NCBI GenBank assembly: GCA_002786355.1
Contig: PGCO01000002.1
Coordinates: forward strand, 1 to 64,000
DNA from: Sediminibacterium sp. FEMGT703S
GTDB taxonomy: Bacteria > Bacteroidota > Bacteroidia > Chitinophagales > Chitinophagaceae
Length of the DNA: 64,000 bases
Direction of reading: 5' to 3'
Part shown: piece after piece, positions 27,236 to 36,087 of the stretch
Layout of the letters: every line of letters begins with the position of its first letter
Position numbering within the stretch: the stretch's first letter is position 1
Position numbers and translations under genes: made by a program
The notes under the pieces: model-generated
Database searches by the model: none
Seen by the model: only the letters and a program-made list of their open reading frames with translations
What the model was told of the DNA's origin: nothing

Positions 27236-28345
27236 ATGGAGCATGATTATCAAAAAGACCAATTTTTAATTTTATTGGTAGACGATAGACCAGAAAATTT
27301 AATTGCTTTAGAAGAAATATTAGAGAAACCAGGCCGTCGATTTTTAAAAGCTAATTCAGGAAATGAAGCTTTAAAGTTGGCACTAAAACATGAAGATATC
27401 GGCTTGGTTTTATTAGATGTTCAAATGCCCGATATGGATGGTTTTGAAGTTGCGCAAATGCTTCAATTAAATAAAAAAACCCAACATTTATCGGTCATCT
27501 TTGTGACTGCAATTAGCAAAGAGGAAAAATTCGTCTTAAAAGGATTTGAAGAGGGTGCTGTAGATTATTTACAAAAACCACTTGACATCAATATTACAAG
27601 AGCCAAAGTAAACGTATTCGAAAGACTATATTTAGCGCAACAGAAGCTTAAAATTAGTTTGCAAGAAATTGAATTGGTAAATAAACAATTAGAACGATTT
27701 GTCTTTACTGTTTCTCATGACTTAAAATCACCTATTGCAACTATAGCGATGTTGGCAGATATGATGCAGAAGGATGAATTAATCATTAAAGAACCAGAAT
27801 TACTTGAAAATGCCAGTATCATTTATAATGCTTCTAGTAAACTCACTGGTATGATTGAATCTATTTTAGATTACTCTAGAAAAAGTTTGAATGAACAAAC
27901 AATTGAAGAAGTAGACAGTTTTAAGTTAGTAAATGAAATAATTCAAATATTAGTTCTTCCGAAAAGAATTAATATTACTGTTGAAAAAACACTACCGATA
28001 TTAAGAACAAAAAAAATTAAACTTCAACAGGTTCTTCAAAATTTAATCACCAATGCAATTAAATACAATAACAAACAAAATCCTGAAGTTTACATTGGCT
28101 TAAATTATAGCACAAATGAGTTTTATGAATTTTATGTAAAGGATAATGGGCAAGGAATATCAAAAGCTGATCATGGTAAAATTTTCAAACTTTTCGAAAC
28201 TACTGATAATAAATCTTCAGCAGATTCAAGCACAGGTGTTGGCCTAAATTTATTAAAAATGTTGGTAGAAGAGCAGGGAGGTAAAATCAGGGTTGAAAGC
28301 AGTGTGGAAGTAGGTAGCACTTTCTTTTTTGAATGGCGCAAATAG
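27236..28345 (+). CDS. Receiver domain-histidine kinase fusion protein
   Basis: A 369-residue cytoplasmic signalling protein. Residues 8-130 form a receiver domain with acidic pair LLVDDRPEN, phospho-acceptor D61 (LLDVQMPDMDG) and the conserved Lys in LQKPLD. A linker helix leads to a HisKA domain with H161 (FTVSHDLKSPIATIAML) and a HATPase domain (NLITNAIKYNN, DNGQGIS, GVGLNLLKMLVEEQGG). It has no membrane helix and no DNA-binding output. It probably receives phosphate from the large hybrid kinase encoded 20 bases upstream and passes it on, or is a kinase controlled by its own receiver. Its 3' end is convergent with nhaA, with 5 bases between the stop codons. Confidence 0.93.
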   Translation: MEHDYQKDQFLILLVDDRPENLIALEEILEKPGRRFLKANSGNEALKLALKHEDIGLVLLDVQMPDMDGFEVAQMLQLNKKTQHLSVIFVTAISKEEKFVLKGFEEGAVDYLQKPLDINITRAKVNVFERLYLAQQKLKISLQEIELVNKQLERFVFTVSHDLKSPIATIAMLADMMQKDELIIKEPELLENASIIYNASSKLTGMIESILDYSRKSLNEQTIEEVDSFKLVNEIIQILVLPKRINITVEKTLPILRTKKIKLQQVLQNLITNAIKYNNKQNPEVYIGLNYSTNEFYEFYVKDNGQGISKADHGKIFKLFETTDNKSSADSSTGVGLNLLKMLVEEQGGKIRVESSVEVGSTFFFEWRK

Positions 28346-28367
28346 CAAATTTATTTTTTTGCCGCCA
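28334..28367. terminator. Hairpin shared by two convergent gene ends
   Basis: TGGCGCAAA at 28334-28342 pairs with TTTG then CGCCA at 28358-28367, with one unpaired C. The T run at 28354-28360 lies in the 3' arm. The stem lies inside the last codons of both the receiver-kinase gene and nhaA. It could end both transcripts, but the shape is imperfect. Confidence 0.4.
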
Positions 28368-29529
28368 ACCATAAATACCCAACAATCATAGAAAGTACAG
28401 AACTAATGAGAACTGCTATTTTAGCAATGTCTTGTGAGGCAGAATCCTTAAATGCAAGCATTGAAATAAAAATACTCATGGTAAATCCTATGCCTGCTAA
28501 TATACCTGCTCCAGTTAATTGATGCCAATTAGTATTAGTTGGCAGTGTAGCCCATTTCTGCTTTATCATCCAATAACAGGCCAAACAAATTCCGAGAGGT
28601 TTCCCTAAAAATAAACCAGCCATAATCCCCCAAGAAAAAGAATTATTTAAAGCCCCCAACCCACCTTCTGGCAAAATAATTGCAGTATTTGCTAAAGCAA
28701 AAATGGGCATAATGATAAAATAAACAGGGGTATGAAATTTTAATTCTAAATCTGCCAGTTTTTTAACCGGTATGGTAAACGCAAACAAAACACCAGCAAC
28801 TGTTGCATGTATGCCAGAATTAAACATTGCATACCATAAAGCAATACCAAGTAACCAAGTATACCATCCTAGCTTTGATCTATTTTTTTTGAGTGCTAAA
28901 AGTGTAAGCAAGATTAATAAACTAAGTATTAAATAAATGATATTTAACTGTCCTCCATAAAACAATGCAATTACAATAATAGCACCCAAGTCATCTATGA
29001 TAGCAAGGGCGGTTATAAATACTTTTAACGCAACCGGAACTCGATTACCTAACAATGAAGCAATACCCAATGTAAAAGCAATATCAGTAGCCATTGGCAC
29101 TGCCCAACCGTGCATATAATGTGTACCTCTATTAAACTGACTATAAATTAAAGCCGGTACGATCATTCCGCCCAAAGCTGCTACCACAGGGAGTATTGAT
29201 TGTTTCAAAGAAGCCAATTCACCAGAGACTAACTCCCTTTTTATTTCCATCCCTGCAATAAAAAAGAATACAGCCATGAGTAAATCATTAATCATAACCA
29301 TTAATGAATTAGGTAGATGTAAGAATCCCCATTCAATTGCATGCTCGGTGGTTCCATCTAAACTCCAATGAAATAGTGAAATATATGAATCTGATACAGC
29401 TGGAATATTTGCTAATAAAATTGAAAGCGCAGTGGCAAATAACAAAACAATACCTATTGACCTACTATCGTGTATAAAGGTTTGCAACGGATCAATAAAT
29501 ACTCTTCTCACCATTTTTCTAGCTGCCAT
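28351..29529 (-). CDS. nhaA: Na+/H+ antiporter NhaA
   Basis: A 392-residue inner-membrane antiporter that exports Na+ (or Li+) in exchange for protons and helps control internal pH. The pattern of about 12 hydrophobic helices and the NhaA signature segments are complete: FFIAGMEIKRELVSGEL, ATDIAFTLGIASLLG (containing the Asp of TM IV) and LAIIDDLGAIIVIALFYG with the essential Asp pair of TM V. The C-terminal LAGIGFTMSIFISMLAF is also typical. It lies 6 bases downstream of the OstA-like gene on the same strand, so it may be part of that transcript, although its job is unrelated. Confidence 0.96.
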   Translation of the reverse strand: MAARKMVRRVFIDPLQTFIHDSRSIGIVLLFATALSILLANIPAVSDSYISLFHWSLDGTTEHAIEWGFLHLPNSLMVMINDLLMAVFFFIAGMEIKRELVSGELASLKQSILPVVAALGGMIVPALIYSQFNRGTHYMHGWAVPMATDIAFTLGIASLLGNRVPVALKVFITALAIIDDLGAIIVIALFYGGQLNIIYLILSLLILLTLLALKKNRSKLGWYTWLLGIALWYAMFNSGIHATVAGVLFAFTIPVKKLADLELKFHTPVYFIIMPIFALANTAIILPEGGLGALNNSFSWGIMAGLFLGKPLGICLACYWMIKQKWATLPTNTNWHQLTGAGILAGIGFTMSIFISMLAFKDSASQDIAKIAVLISSVLSMIVGYLWLAAKK

Positions 29530-29535
29530 ATAATG

Positions 29536-31182
29536 TTATTTAAACATTAAAAGTTCATATTTTGATTTGGGTCTTAATGCATCTTGCCATTTAAATCCCC
29601 TGATTTTTAGCTCCTCATGATTGGTCAATCGCATGGGGTACGTAGTCCCATCTAGATTTCTTAGAAACACCACTTTTTGAGGTTTGCTATCGTCAAAAAA
29701 GACGTCAATAATATCAGCGGTGGACTTATTTACCCCGATAAAACTTTTATCCTCGTCTGTAGCATAATACACATTTTCTGCATTCCCTTTTGCTCGCATC
29801 GAATTAATCTTTCCATCAAGAAACAAGGCATTAATGGTTGTTCCCCTTAATTGATTAAAATAAACAGAACTATCTACTTTATTAATAGCCATACTGTTTT
29901 CAAAAACATATAATCGTTCTGGTTTTTTGTTTTGAATGTACAAGTATATCGTATCTCCAGAAATTTGATTTTCTTGGGCCCAAACTATTGGCTTTTTAAA
30001 TAATCTAAATACTGAATCCTTGAGCGAATAAAACAAACTATCTCCAACTGCTTGTAAAGAATCTGAAAATACTTTTACATTGTAATATGCCTCAAAAAAT
30101 TTGTCAGAACTATCTTCTACTTCTTTGTTAGAAGTAATTATATTTTTCTTGATAGAGTCAACCCTGGATGAATCTCTAATACTAGGAACAAGACGCGACT
30201 TTTTTAAATCTGATAACTTAGCGGAGTACAAAGTATCTGCAGTAATATAAATAGTATCAACCCCTTGTTTAATTAAAAGCAATGGTTTTTGGGTAGCTAC
30301 CATCGAATTATTTTTTTTATTCGTTCTGATATTATTCGCAATCATATCAAAACCTTGAGCAGTATCTTTACTCTTATACACTGCATTTCCCCTAAATTCT
30401 CCTAACCCTGTAGAATCATCAAAAGCCATATCATCTGCGGTAAAAATTGCAGCGCTATCTTCTATGATAGAACGTTTATATAATTCAGCTTTCTTATTCT
30501 TCATATCATAAAAACCTTCTCTCGTTTTTATGGTTCGCTTATCTTTAATATTATACACGATAGTAGGAGAGGTGAACGTTGTTATTTCAGTGCTCGTATT
30601 ATATTGTAAAGTATCTCCTGTAATTTTATTATCAGGATCTATCATAACTACTTTACGTTTAAAAATGACGTCTTTAGTATCTCCATAATAATAGCCTTCT
30701 GTACTTGTTAGCGTAGACTTTTTATTTACCAATTTGCCACCCCTTAAATAAGTACCAATTTTAATTGTTGCATCATATTCTAATTCATCTGTCGTAAGCA
30801 CTCCATTACCATCAGTTAGTCTAACTTTATTTTTTAGGAATGCTTTTTTTTCTTTGCCTAAATAACGAAGGTATTGTGCGTAAGTATGTATGCTATCAGC
30901 ATCATTGATATGAACATTTCCAAATGCTTCTAAAATATTCAGCTGTCTATTTAAAACTGCGCTGTCTGCATAAAATATGATTTTATCCTGTTGAACTTTT
31001 ACTTTACCCGCAAGCGATACAAACTCATTCAAAGAGTCTAACTTTTGGTAATTATACCGATCAGCAAAAAGTATATCAATACGTTTGCCTTCTGGGGAAC
31101 TTGTATCATTGGGTAACCTTTGGGCAATAGAAATATGAGCAAAAAAAAGCAGTAAAATCAATAAAAAATATTTCCCAGACAT
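29536..31182 (-). CDS. OstA/LptA-like periplasmic protein
   Basis: A 548-residue exported protein (signal MSGKYFLLILLLFFAHISIA) with repeated OstA/LptA-type beta-jellyroll units. Examples are VSLAGKVKVQQDKIIFYADSA, VHINDADSIHTYAQYLRYLG and LTTDELEYDATIKIGTYLRGG. In Bacteroidota, proteins of this kind are annotated as OstA-like and are thought to take part in lipopolysaccharide transport across the periplasm. The length is much greater than enterobacterial LptA (about 185 residues). It is followed on the same strand by nhaA and preceded by the MCE and amidase genes, with LptD divergently encoded. This grouping supports an envelope-biogenesis role. Confidence 0.82.
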   Translation of the reverse strand: MSGKYFLLILLLFFAHISIAQRLPNDTSSPEGKRIDILFADRYNYQKLDSLNEFVSLAGKVKVQQDKIIFYADSAVLNRQLNILEAFGNVHINDADSIHTYAQYLRYLGKEKKAFLKNKVRLTDGNGVLTTDELEYDATIKIGTYLRGGKLVNKKSTLTSTEGYYYGDTKDVIFKRKVVMIDPDNKITGDTLQYNTSTEITTFTSPTIVYNIKDKRTIKTREGFYDMKNKKAELYKRSIIEDSAAIFTADDMAFDDSTGLGEFRGNAVYKSKDTAQGFDMIANNIRTNKKNNSMVATQKPLLLIKQGVDTIYITADTLYSAKLSDLKKSRLVPSIRDSSRVDSIKKNIITSNKEVEDSSDKFFEAYYNVKVFSDSLQAVGDSLFYSLKDSVFRLFKKPIVWAQENQISGDTIYLYIQNKKPERLYVFENSMAINKVDSSVYFNQLRGTTINALFLDGKINSMRAKGNAENVYYATDEDKSFIGVNKSTADIIDVFFDDSKPQKVVFLRNLDGTTYPMRLTNHEELKIRGFKWQDALRPKSKYELLMFK

Positions 31183-31191
31183 TTATTGATT

Positions 31192-32190
31192 TTATTTTAT
31201 TGAATCAGCTATTGGAGCCATCAACGGTCCCGTTTTGTCTTTTTTCCCAAATACTGAAATGTTCACATAGCGCTTAGGATGAATTCTTAAATCATCCACT
31301 AAAATGTTTGCACTTCGTATGGTATTATTTAAATTATTGTAAAGTGCCTTGTCGTTAATTAGTTTTCCTAAGCTCCCTTCGTCTGAATTTATTTTAGCTA
31401 CTAAAGCATTTAAGTTCCCAATGGCAGTTTTTAATTGATCCACTGAACCTACTAAATCGGCTTTTGAAAAATTTTCAGTCGCTTTAGTTACGTTGTTGAT
31501 AGATTGATTTATACGCTCATTGTTTTCACTTAAGTTCTTGGTAAACTTATTAACGTTATTCATGCTCTGTGCAATAGAACCTGTTTGTTGATTCAACATT
31601 TGTTGCAAAGAAGCAGAAGATACAACTAGGCTTTCTGTAGTTTTATTCACATTGGCAATAACCGACTGTAAGTTGTTTTTGGTTTGAGGGTCAAAAACAG
31701 TATTCAAATTTTTCAAAACAGTGTCTAATGTGGCGATTGTCTTTTCAAGTTGTTGTGTTACAGGCCCTAATTTATCCATTACCCCACTTAAAATACCCTT
31801 GCTTTCAGCAGTTAGAAGTGTGTCTCCCTGTTGTAAGAATGCTTTATTATCTCCTAATTTAATTTCAATACTGGGGGTTCCTAGTGGATTTTCATTAATT
31901 ACCGCTACAGAATTAACAGGAATATTATAGGCATCTGTTAATTTGATTGATACAATAATAGATTGAAGGTTTGGATCTGCATTTTCAATATCAGCAACTG
32001 CACCAACTTGGAAACCTTTTACAAAAACCGGATTAGAGATTTTTATTCCTTTTGTGTCGGTATATTTTGCGTAGATATAATTACCGGTTTTTAATAAGGT
32101 TTTACCTTTTAAAAAATTAAAGCTCAATATAAGCAGGGTGATGGCTATTGCAGTAAGCGCACCTACTTTTGTTTCATTCGATACTGTCAT
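31192..32190 (-). CDS. MCE (MlaD-like) domain protein
   Basis: A 332-residue membrane-anchored protein of the MCE family, substrate-binding subunits of phospholipid transport systems. Translation is open to 32220, but the ATG at 32190 places the membrane helix (VGALTAIAITLLILSFNFL) at the N terminus. The MCE domain (about 35-115) reads YIYAKYTDTKGIKISNPVFV, then GFQVGAVADIE and AVINENPLGTPSIEIKLGD. The C-terminal part is long, helical and coiled (many Asn and Leu). No MlaE permease or MlaF ATPase gene lies next to it, so the transporter is presumably encoded elsewhere. It is between the amidase and OstA-like genes. Confidence 0.88.
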   Translation of the reverse strand: MTVSNETKVGALTAIAITLLILSFNFLKGKTLLKTGNYIYAKYTDTKGIKISNPVFVKGFQVGAVADIENADPNLQSIIVSIKLTDAYNIPVNSVAVINENPLGTPSIEIKLGDNKAFLQQGDTLLTAESKGILSGVMDKLGPVTQQLEKTIATLDTVLKNLNTVFDPQTKNNLQSVIANVNKTTESLVVSSASLQQMLNQQTGSIAQSMNNVNKFTKNLSENNERINQSINNVTKATENFSKADLVGSVDQLKTAIGNLNALVAKINSDEGSLGKLINDKALYNNLNNTIRSANILVDDLRIHPKRYVNISVFGKKDKTGPLMAPIADSIK

Positions 32191-32240
32191 TATATAGACA
32201 TTAATTTGAGTCAGGAACAAATTTAAGGTACTTCTACCGT

Positions 32241-33182
32241 TTATTTCTGATTGCCTGTAACTGAATTGGTTAATTGCTTTTCTAAAGAGTATTTATAACG
32301 CTTTACAGCCTTGATAATTACTTCACAAATTTCCTTTTGGCCTTCTTCACTATTTAAATAATCTTCTTCTTCTGGGTTAGAAATAAAGCCTGTTTCAACC
32401 AAAACTGCAGGCATATTCACTGCATGTAACACAAAAATACCTTCATTCCTTTGCTTTGCTTCTCTACTGATTCTACCTACTTTTTTAAACTCATCTTCTA
32501 TGGTAAGTGCAAGATCGGCGCTTCTTTGAAAATAAGTTTGGGTTTTCATGCTCAACAGCATCATTTTCGCGGGATCATTTTGTTCAAACAACTTCATTTC
32601 TTGCTGGGTAGCACTGTCCATGCTTAAATCATCATCTTGGCTAAGCGCTTTCATTCTACCGCTCGTTTTGTTTACATTGTAAATAAAGGTTTCCGTACCT
32701 TTTGCCGGATTAGGTATATACCAAGTTCTATAATCCTTTACTTTTTTTGATACCTTTTTTCTTTTTTTGCCCTTTCCCTTGTAAGTAGTTACTGTTTTAT
32801 AACCAATAAATTCAGTTTGCTTAATTGGTCTGGCGCTGTTTACGTGAATACAAAGAAATAAATCCCCTTTAGCCTGATTGGCAATTTCAGCCTTTCTTAC
32901 CACATCATCATACACATCCGTTCTTCTAGTCATCACCAATTCAACATCAGGAATTTCCTGTTGCATCATTTTTTCTAACTTGAGTGAAATAGCCAAGCAA
33001 AGATCTTTCTCCGTTGAATACCTCCCCTTAGCCCCAACATCGGTACCTCCATGACCTGCGTCTATAATAATCCGCTTTAAAGGCTGTTTGGGTTGTTGTA
33101 TAGGGTGGGGTTCTGTAAAAGAAATAGACAGTAGGAATGTTAAACTTAACAGTAGAAAAGCAGCAATATGTCTTATAATCAT
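32241..33182 (-). CDS. N-acetylmuramoyl-L-alanine amidase (Amidase_3)
   Basis: A 313-residue zinc amidase that cleaves the amide bond between peptide and glycan in peptidoglycan. An N-terminal hydrophobic segment (IIRHIAAFLLLSLTFLLSI) directs export. The catalytic domain starts RIIIDAGHGGTDVGAKG, with the first zinc ligand His, followed by the Glu ligand (STEKDLCLAISLKLEKMM), the segment GDLFLCIHVNSA with the second His, and VLVETGFISNPEEEDYL near the end. There is an insert of about 60 basic residues (KGKGKKRKKVSKKVKDYRTW) between strand regions, as in several Bacteroidota homologues. It begins the MCE/OstA-like gene group and is divergent from lptD. Confidence 0.93.
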   Translation of the reverse strand: MIIRHIAAFLLLSLTFLLSISFTEPHPIQQPKQPLKRIIIDAGHGGTDVGAKGRYSTEKDLCLAISLKLEKMMQQEIPDVELVMTRRTDVYDDVVRKAEIANQAKGDLFLCIHVNSARPIKQTEFIGYKTVTTYKGKGKKRKKVSKKVKDYRTWYIPNPAKGTETFIYNVNKTSGRMKALSQDDDLSMDSATQQEMKLFEQNDPAKMMLLSMKTQTYFQRSADLALTIEDEFKKVGRISREAKQRNEGIFVLHAVNMPAVLVETGFISNPEEEDYLNSEEGQKEICEVIIKAVKRYKYSLEKQLTNSVTGNQK

Positions 33183-33235
33183 ATCATTTCATTAAGGAAT
33201 CAAACCTAAAATTCTATTTACACGGTTTTAGACCT

Positions 33236-33243
33236 TAATTTTG
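33236..33243 (+). promoter_or_regulatory. -7 box upstream of lptD
   Basis: TAATTTTG matches TAnnTTTG and lies 11 bases before the lptD start codon. No convincing -33 element was found. Confidence 0.35.
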
Positions 33244-33254
33244 TCTTTAGCACC

Positions 33255-35897
33255 ATGAACAGAATTAGTAAAATTAACGTAAAAACAAAGCTGGCTATTG
33301 TTCTGTTCCTGTATTTGGGGATATTAACATTATGGTTGCCAAAAGTAAATGCTCAAAACCAGCCAGTTAAACCAGCTCAAACACATAAGGACACTGCATT
33401 TAAGCCAAATGTTAAAGACAGTATACGAATTAAAACTGATACGTTAAAGATTTCTAAAGATTCAATAGATGCCCCTATTAAATACAATGCGGAAGACTCT
33501 GGGGTATTAATCATCTCAACTAGAGAGTTTTTCTTGTATGGAAAGGCCAAAGTAGATTATACCGACCTCAAATTAGATGCAGCTACCATTAAATACGATC
33601 AACGCTCGCAGATGGTGCAAGCTTATGGGTCAAAAGATTCCACTGGTAATCCTTCTAGTAAGCCGCAGTTTATTCAGGGCGAAATGAAATCGATTAGTGA
33701 TACCATTTTCTATAATATGAAATCTGGTAAAGGATTAACAAAAAATACATTCTTTCAAGAGGGGGAAATTTATGTAAATGCAATAGACCTAAAAAAGATA
33801 AGTTCCACAGAAATTTACGCCAAAAGAGCTCGCTTTACAACTTGTAATTTAGATGTTCCTCATTACAACTTCCGAACCAGCAAAATGAAAATCATCAATA
33901 ATAAAATGGGAATTGCTGGCCCTTCATTTCCTGAGTTTGAAGGGGTACCAATGCCAATAGGCATTCCATTTGGAATTTTCCCTTTGAATAAAGGTAGGCA
34001 TGGGGGATTATTGCCGCCGGCATTTACAGGCAGTCCCGATTTTGGCCTAGGATTAGAGGGATTGGGCTATTATTTTGTTTTGAGCGAGAATATGGATGTT
34101 ACGCTACGTTCTAATTTATATTCATTTGGGGGCTGGAATTTAAATATCAACTCCAAGTATATTAAGCGTTACGCATATACAGGCAACCTAAATATAACTT
34201 TTCAGAATACCAAGAGCCTGAACAGAAGTACTTTATCTAAAGATGAGTTTAATTCGAGCAGGTCATTTATGATTAACTGGTCTCATAGTCGAGATTCAAG
34301 AGCAAGGCCAGGAACTAATTTTTCTGCGAATGTAAACTTTGGTAGCAGCAGATTCAATCAAACGCTTTTGAATAATCCATTTGTAAATTTTCAAAACCAA
34401 TTGAGTTCTTCTGTGAGTTATAGTAAAGATTGGAAAGGAAAATATAATTTGTCTGTCAACTTAAACCACAATCAAAATAACAACCTAAGATTGGTGAACA
34501 TGAATTTACCAACGGTAAATTTTAACGTAGTTACGTTTTATCCTTTCCAGCCAAAAGAACAAGTTGGAGCTGGTAAATGGTATGAAAAAATTGGTATAGG
34601 TTACAGTGGAAACTTCCAAAATCAGGTTTCTTTTTACGATACCGCATTTAGTGTGAGAAGAATTTTAGATACCATTCAATATGGTGCACAACATAATATT
34701 CCGATAACATTGTCATTGCCATCACTGGGTCCAATTACAATAGCGCCGAGTATTTCTTATTCTGAAAGATGGTATGGACAGAGAAACTTTAGGTCTTGGA
34801 ACAATACAACCAATAAAGTGGATACTGTTATTCAGCGTGGATTTTACACGGCAAGACAAATGAGTTTTGGTCTGGCAGCAAACACTCGAATTTTTGGTAC
34901 TTATAAATTTAAACCCACTAGTAATATAGTCGCAATCCGACACGAAATCAGGCCTACAATATCTTTTAATTATCAACCTGATATGAATGCGAGATATTAC
35001 TATAATTTAAAAGTTGATACCAGTAATAGAACGATTAGGGTATCTCAATTTGATGGAGGAATCATTGGGGCATATGGGGAAGGAGCTTTTGGGGGGATAG
35101 GTTTTGGAGTTGACAATTTATTGGAAATGAAAACCAAAAACAAACAAGACACAGCAGACAAAGCAGGGAAGAAAATTAAATTAATAGACGGATTTGGATT
35201 TAATTCCAATTACAATTTTTTAGCAGATAGTTTTCAATTGGGTAATTTTAATTTCTATGCTAGAAGTACACTTTTTGAAAAAGTCAATATTACCGCGAGT
35301 GCTAATTTAGATCCTTATGCTATTGATAGTAGAGGTTTTAGGTTAAAACAAATACTTTTTGATCCCGCTAAATTTAAATTTGGGCGCATCACTAGCGGAA
35401 ACGTAGCTATTTCCACTTCGTTTAGAAGTAAATCTAAAGATGGAAAAGACGATAAAGCCAAAGACATTCCAGTTGATCCATTTATGACACCTGATGAACA
35501 GCAAAGACAATTACAATTTGCCCGAGCCAATCCCGCAGAATTTACCGATTTTAATATTCCTTGGAATTTATCTATTGCATATTCCTTCAACTTTACAAGG
35601 GTATTAGCCCCAGATTACAGCGGATTTATTACACAAACATTCTCGACTTTTAATTTTAATGGAGATTTCAGTTTAACCGACAAATGGAAAGTAGGTGCTA
35701 CTGGATTCTATGATATTACTAGAGGCAGTTTACAACAACTTAGCACTTTTATTACAAGAGAAATGCATTGTTGGCAATTGTCTATCAACGTTACCCCAAT
35801 TGGATTGTTTAGGTCTTTCAACATTACAGTAAGTCCAAAATCTGGTATATTAAGAGACTTAAGAATTAATAGAAGTAGAACTTTCTCCAATTTTTAA
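33255..35897 (+). CDS. lptD: LPS-assembly outer-membrane protein LptD
   Basis: An 880-residue outer-membrane protein that inserts lipopolysaccharide into the outer leaflet. A signal peptide (LAIVLFLYLGILTLWLP, cut near VNAQ) is followed by a low-complexity stretch and an OstA-type N-terminal jellyroll (about 85-205): REFFLYGKAKVDYTDLKLDA, then AATIKYDQRSQMVQAYG. A very long beta-barrel follows. The segment FPEFEGVPMPIGIPFGIFPL and the Cys pair context TFTTCNLDVPHYNF are typical of Bacteroidota LptD-like proteins. The length fits. It is divergent from the amidase, MCE and OstA-like genes, an arrangement consistent with a shared function in the envelope. Confidence 0.9.
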   Translation: MNRISKINVKTKLAIVLFLYLGILTLWLPKVNAQNQPVKPAQTHKDTAFKPNVKDSIRIKTDTLKISKDSIDAPIKYNAEDSGVLIISTREFFLYGKAKVDYTDLKLDAATIKYDQRSQMVQAYGSKDSTGNPSSKPQFIQGEMKSISDTIFYNMKSGKGLTKNTFFQEGEIYVNAIDLKKISSTEIYAKRARFTTCNLDVPHYNFRTSKMKIINNKMGIAGPSFPEFEGVPMPIGIPFGIFPLNKGRHGGLLPPAFTGSPDFGLGLEGLGYYFVLSENMDVTLRSNLYSFGGWNLNINSKYIKRYAYTGNLNITFQNTKSLNRSTLSKDEFNSSRSFMINWSHSRDSRARPGTNFSANVNFGSSRFNQTLLNNPFVNFQNQLSSSVSYSKDWKGKYNLSVNLNHNQNNNLRLVNMNLPTVNFNVVTFYPFQPKEQVGAGKWYEKIGIGYSGNFQNQVSFYDTAFSVRRILDTIQYGAQHNIPITLSLPSLGPITIAPSISYSERWYGQRNFRSWNNTTNKVDTVIQRGFYTARQMSFGLAANTRIFGTYKFKPTSNIVAIRHEIRPTISFNYQPDMNARYYYNLKVDTSNRTIRVSQFDGGIIGAYGEGAFGGIGFGVDNLLEMKTKNKQDTADKAGKKIKLIDGFGFNSNYNFLADSFQLGNFNFYARSTLFEKVNITASANLDPYAIDSRGFRLKQILFDPAKFKFGRITSGNVAISTSFRSKSKDGKDDKAKDIPVDPFMTPDEQQRQLQFARANPAEFTDFNIPWNLSIAYSFNFTRVLAPDYSGFITQTFSTFNFNGDFSLTDKWKVGATGFYDITRGSLQQLSTFITREMHCWQLSINVTPIGLFRSFNITVSPKSGILRDLRINRSRTFSNF

Positions 35898-35991
35898 GCA
35901 TGTTTCAAAGGATGTGCAGCATTTAATAAAAGAACTCCTTGGTTTATGAGGCAGTTTACAAAATAACTGCGTTGGAGATGGCTTGATCAAC

Positions 35992-36019
35992 ATAAAATAC
36001 AAAGGGGTTTGTATTTTAT
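35992..36019 (+). terminator. AT-rich hairpin with GGGG loop after lptD
   Basis: ATAAAATACAAA at 35992-36003 and TTTGTATTTTAT at 36008-36019 form a perfect 12-base stem around GGGG. It lies 94 bases after the lptD stop, in the 190-base gap before the giant surface-protein gene. The stem is weak in GC and lacks a clean T run, so it may be a terminator or a leader structure. Confidence 0.4.
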
Positions 36020-36037
36020 ATCTAGGTTTCATGGTTG

Positions 36038-36045
36038 TAAATTTG
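36038..36045 (+). promoter_or_regulatory. -7 box upstream of the giant surface-protein gene
   Basis: TAAATTTG matches TAnnTTTG exactly, 42 bases before the start codon. A TTTG at 36008-36011 is 26 bases upstream, longer than the usual 19-21. Part of the direct repeat TTGTAAATTTGTAAATC. Confidence 0.4.
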
Positions 36046-36087
36046 TAAATCTTTAACGGTTACTTGATATTTTACAACTAAACTAAT

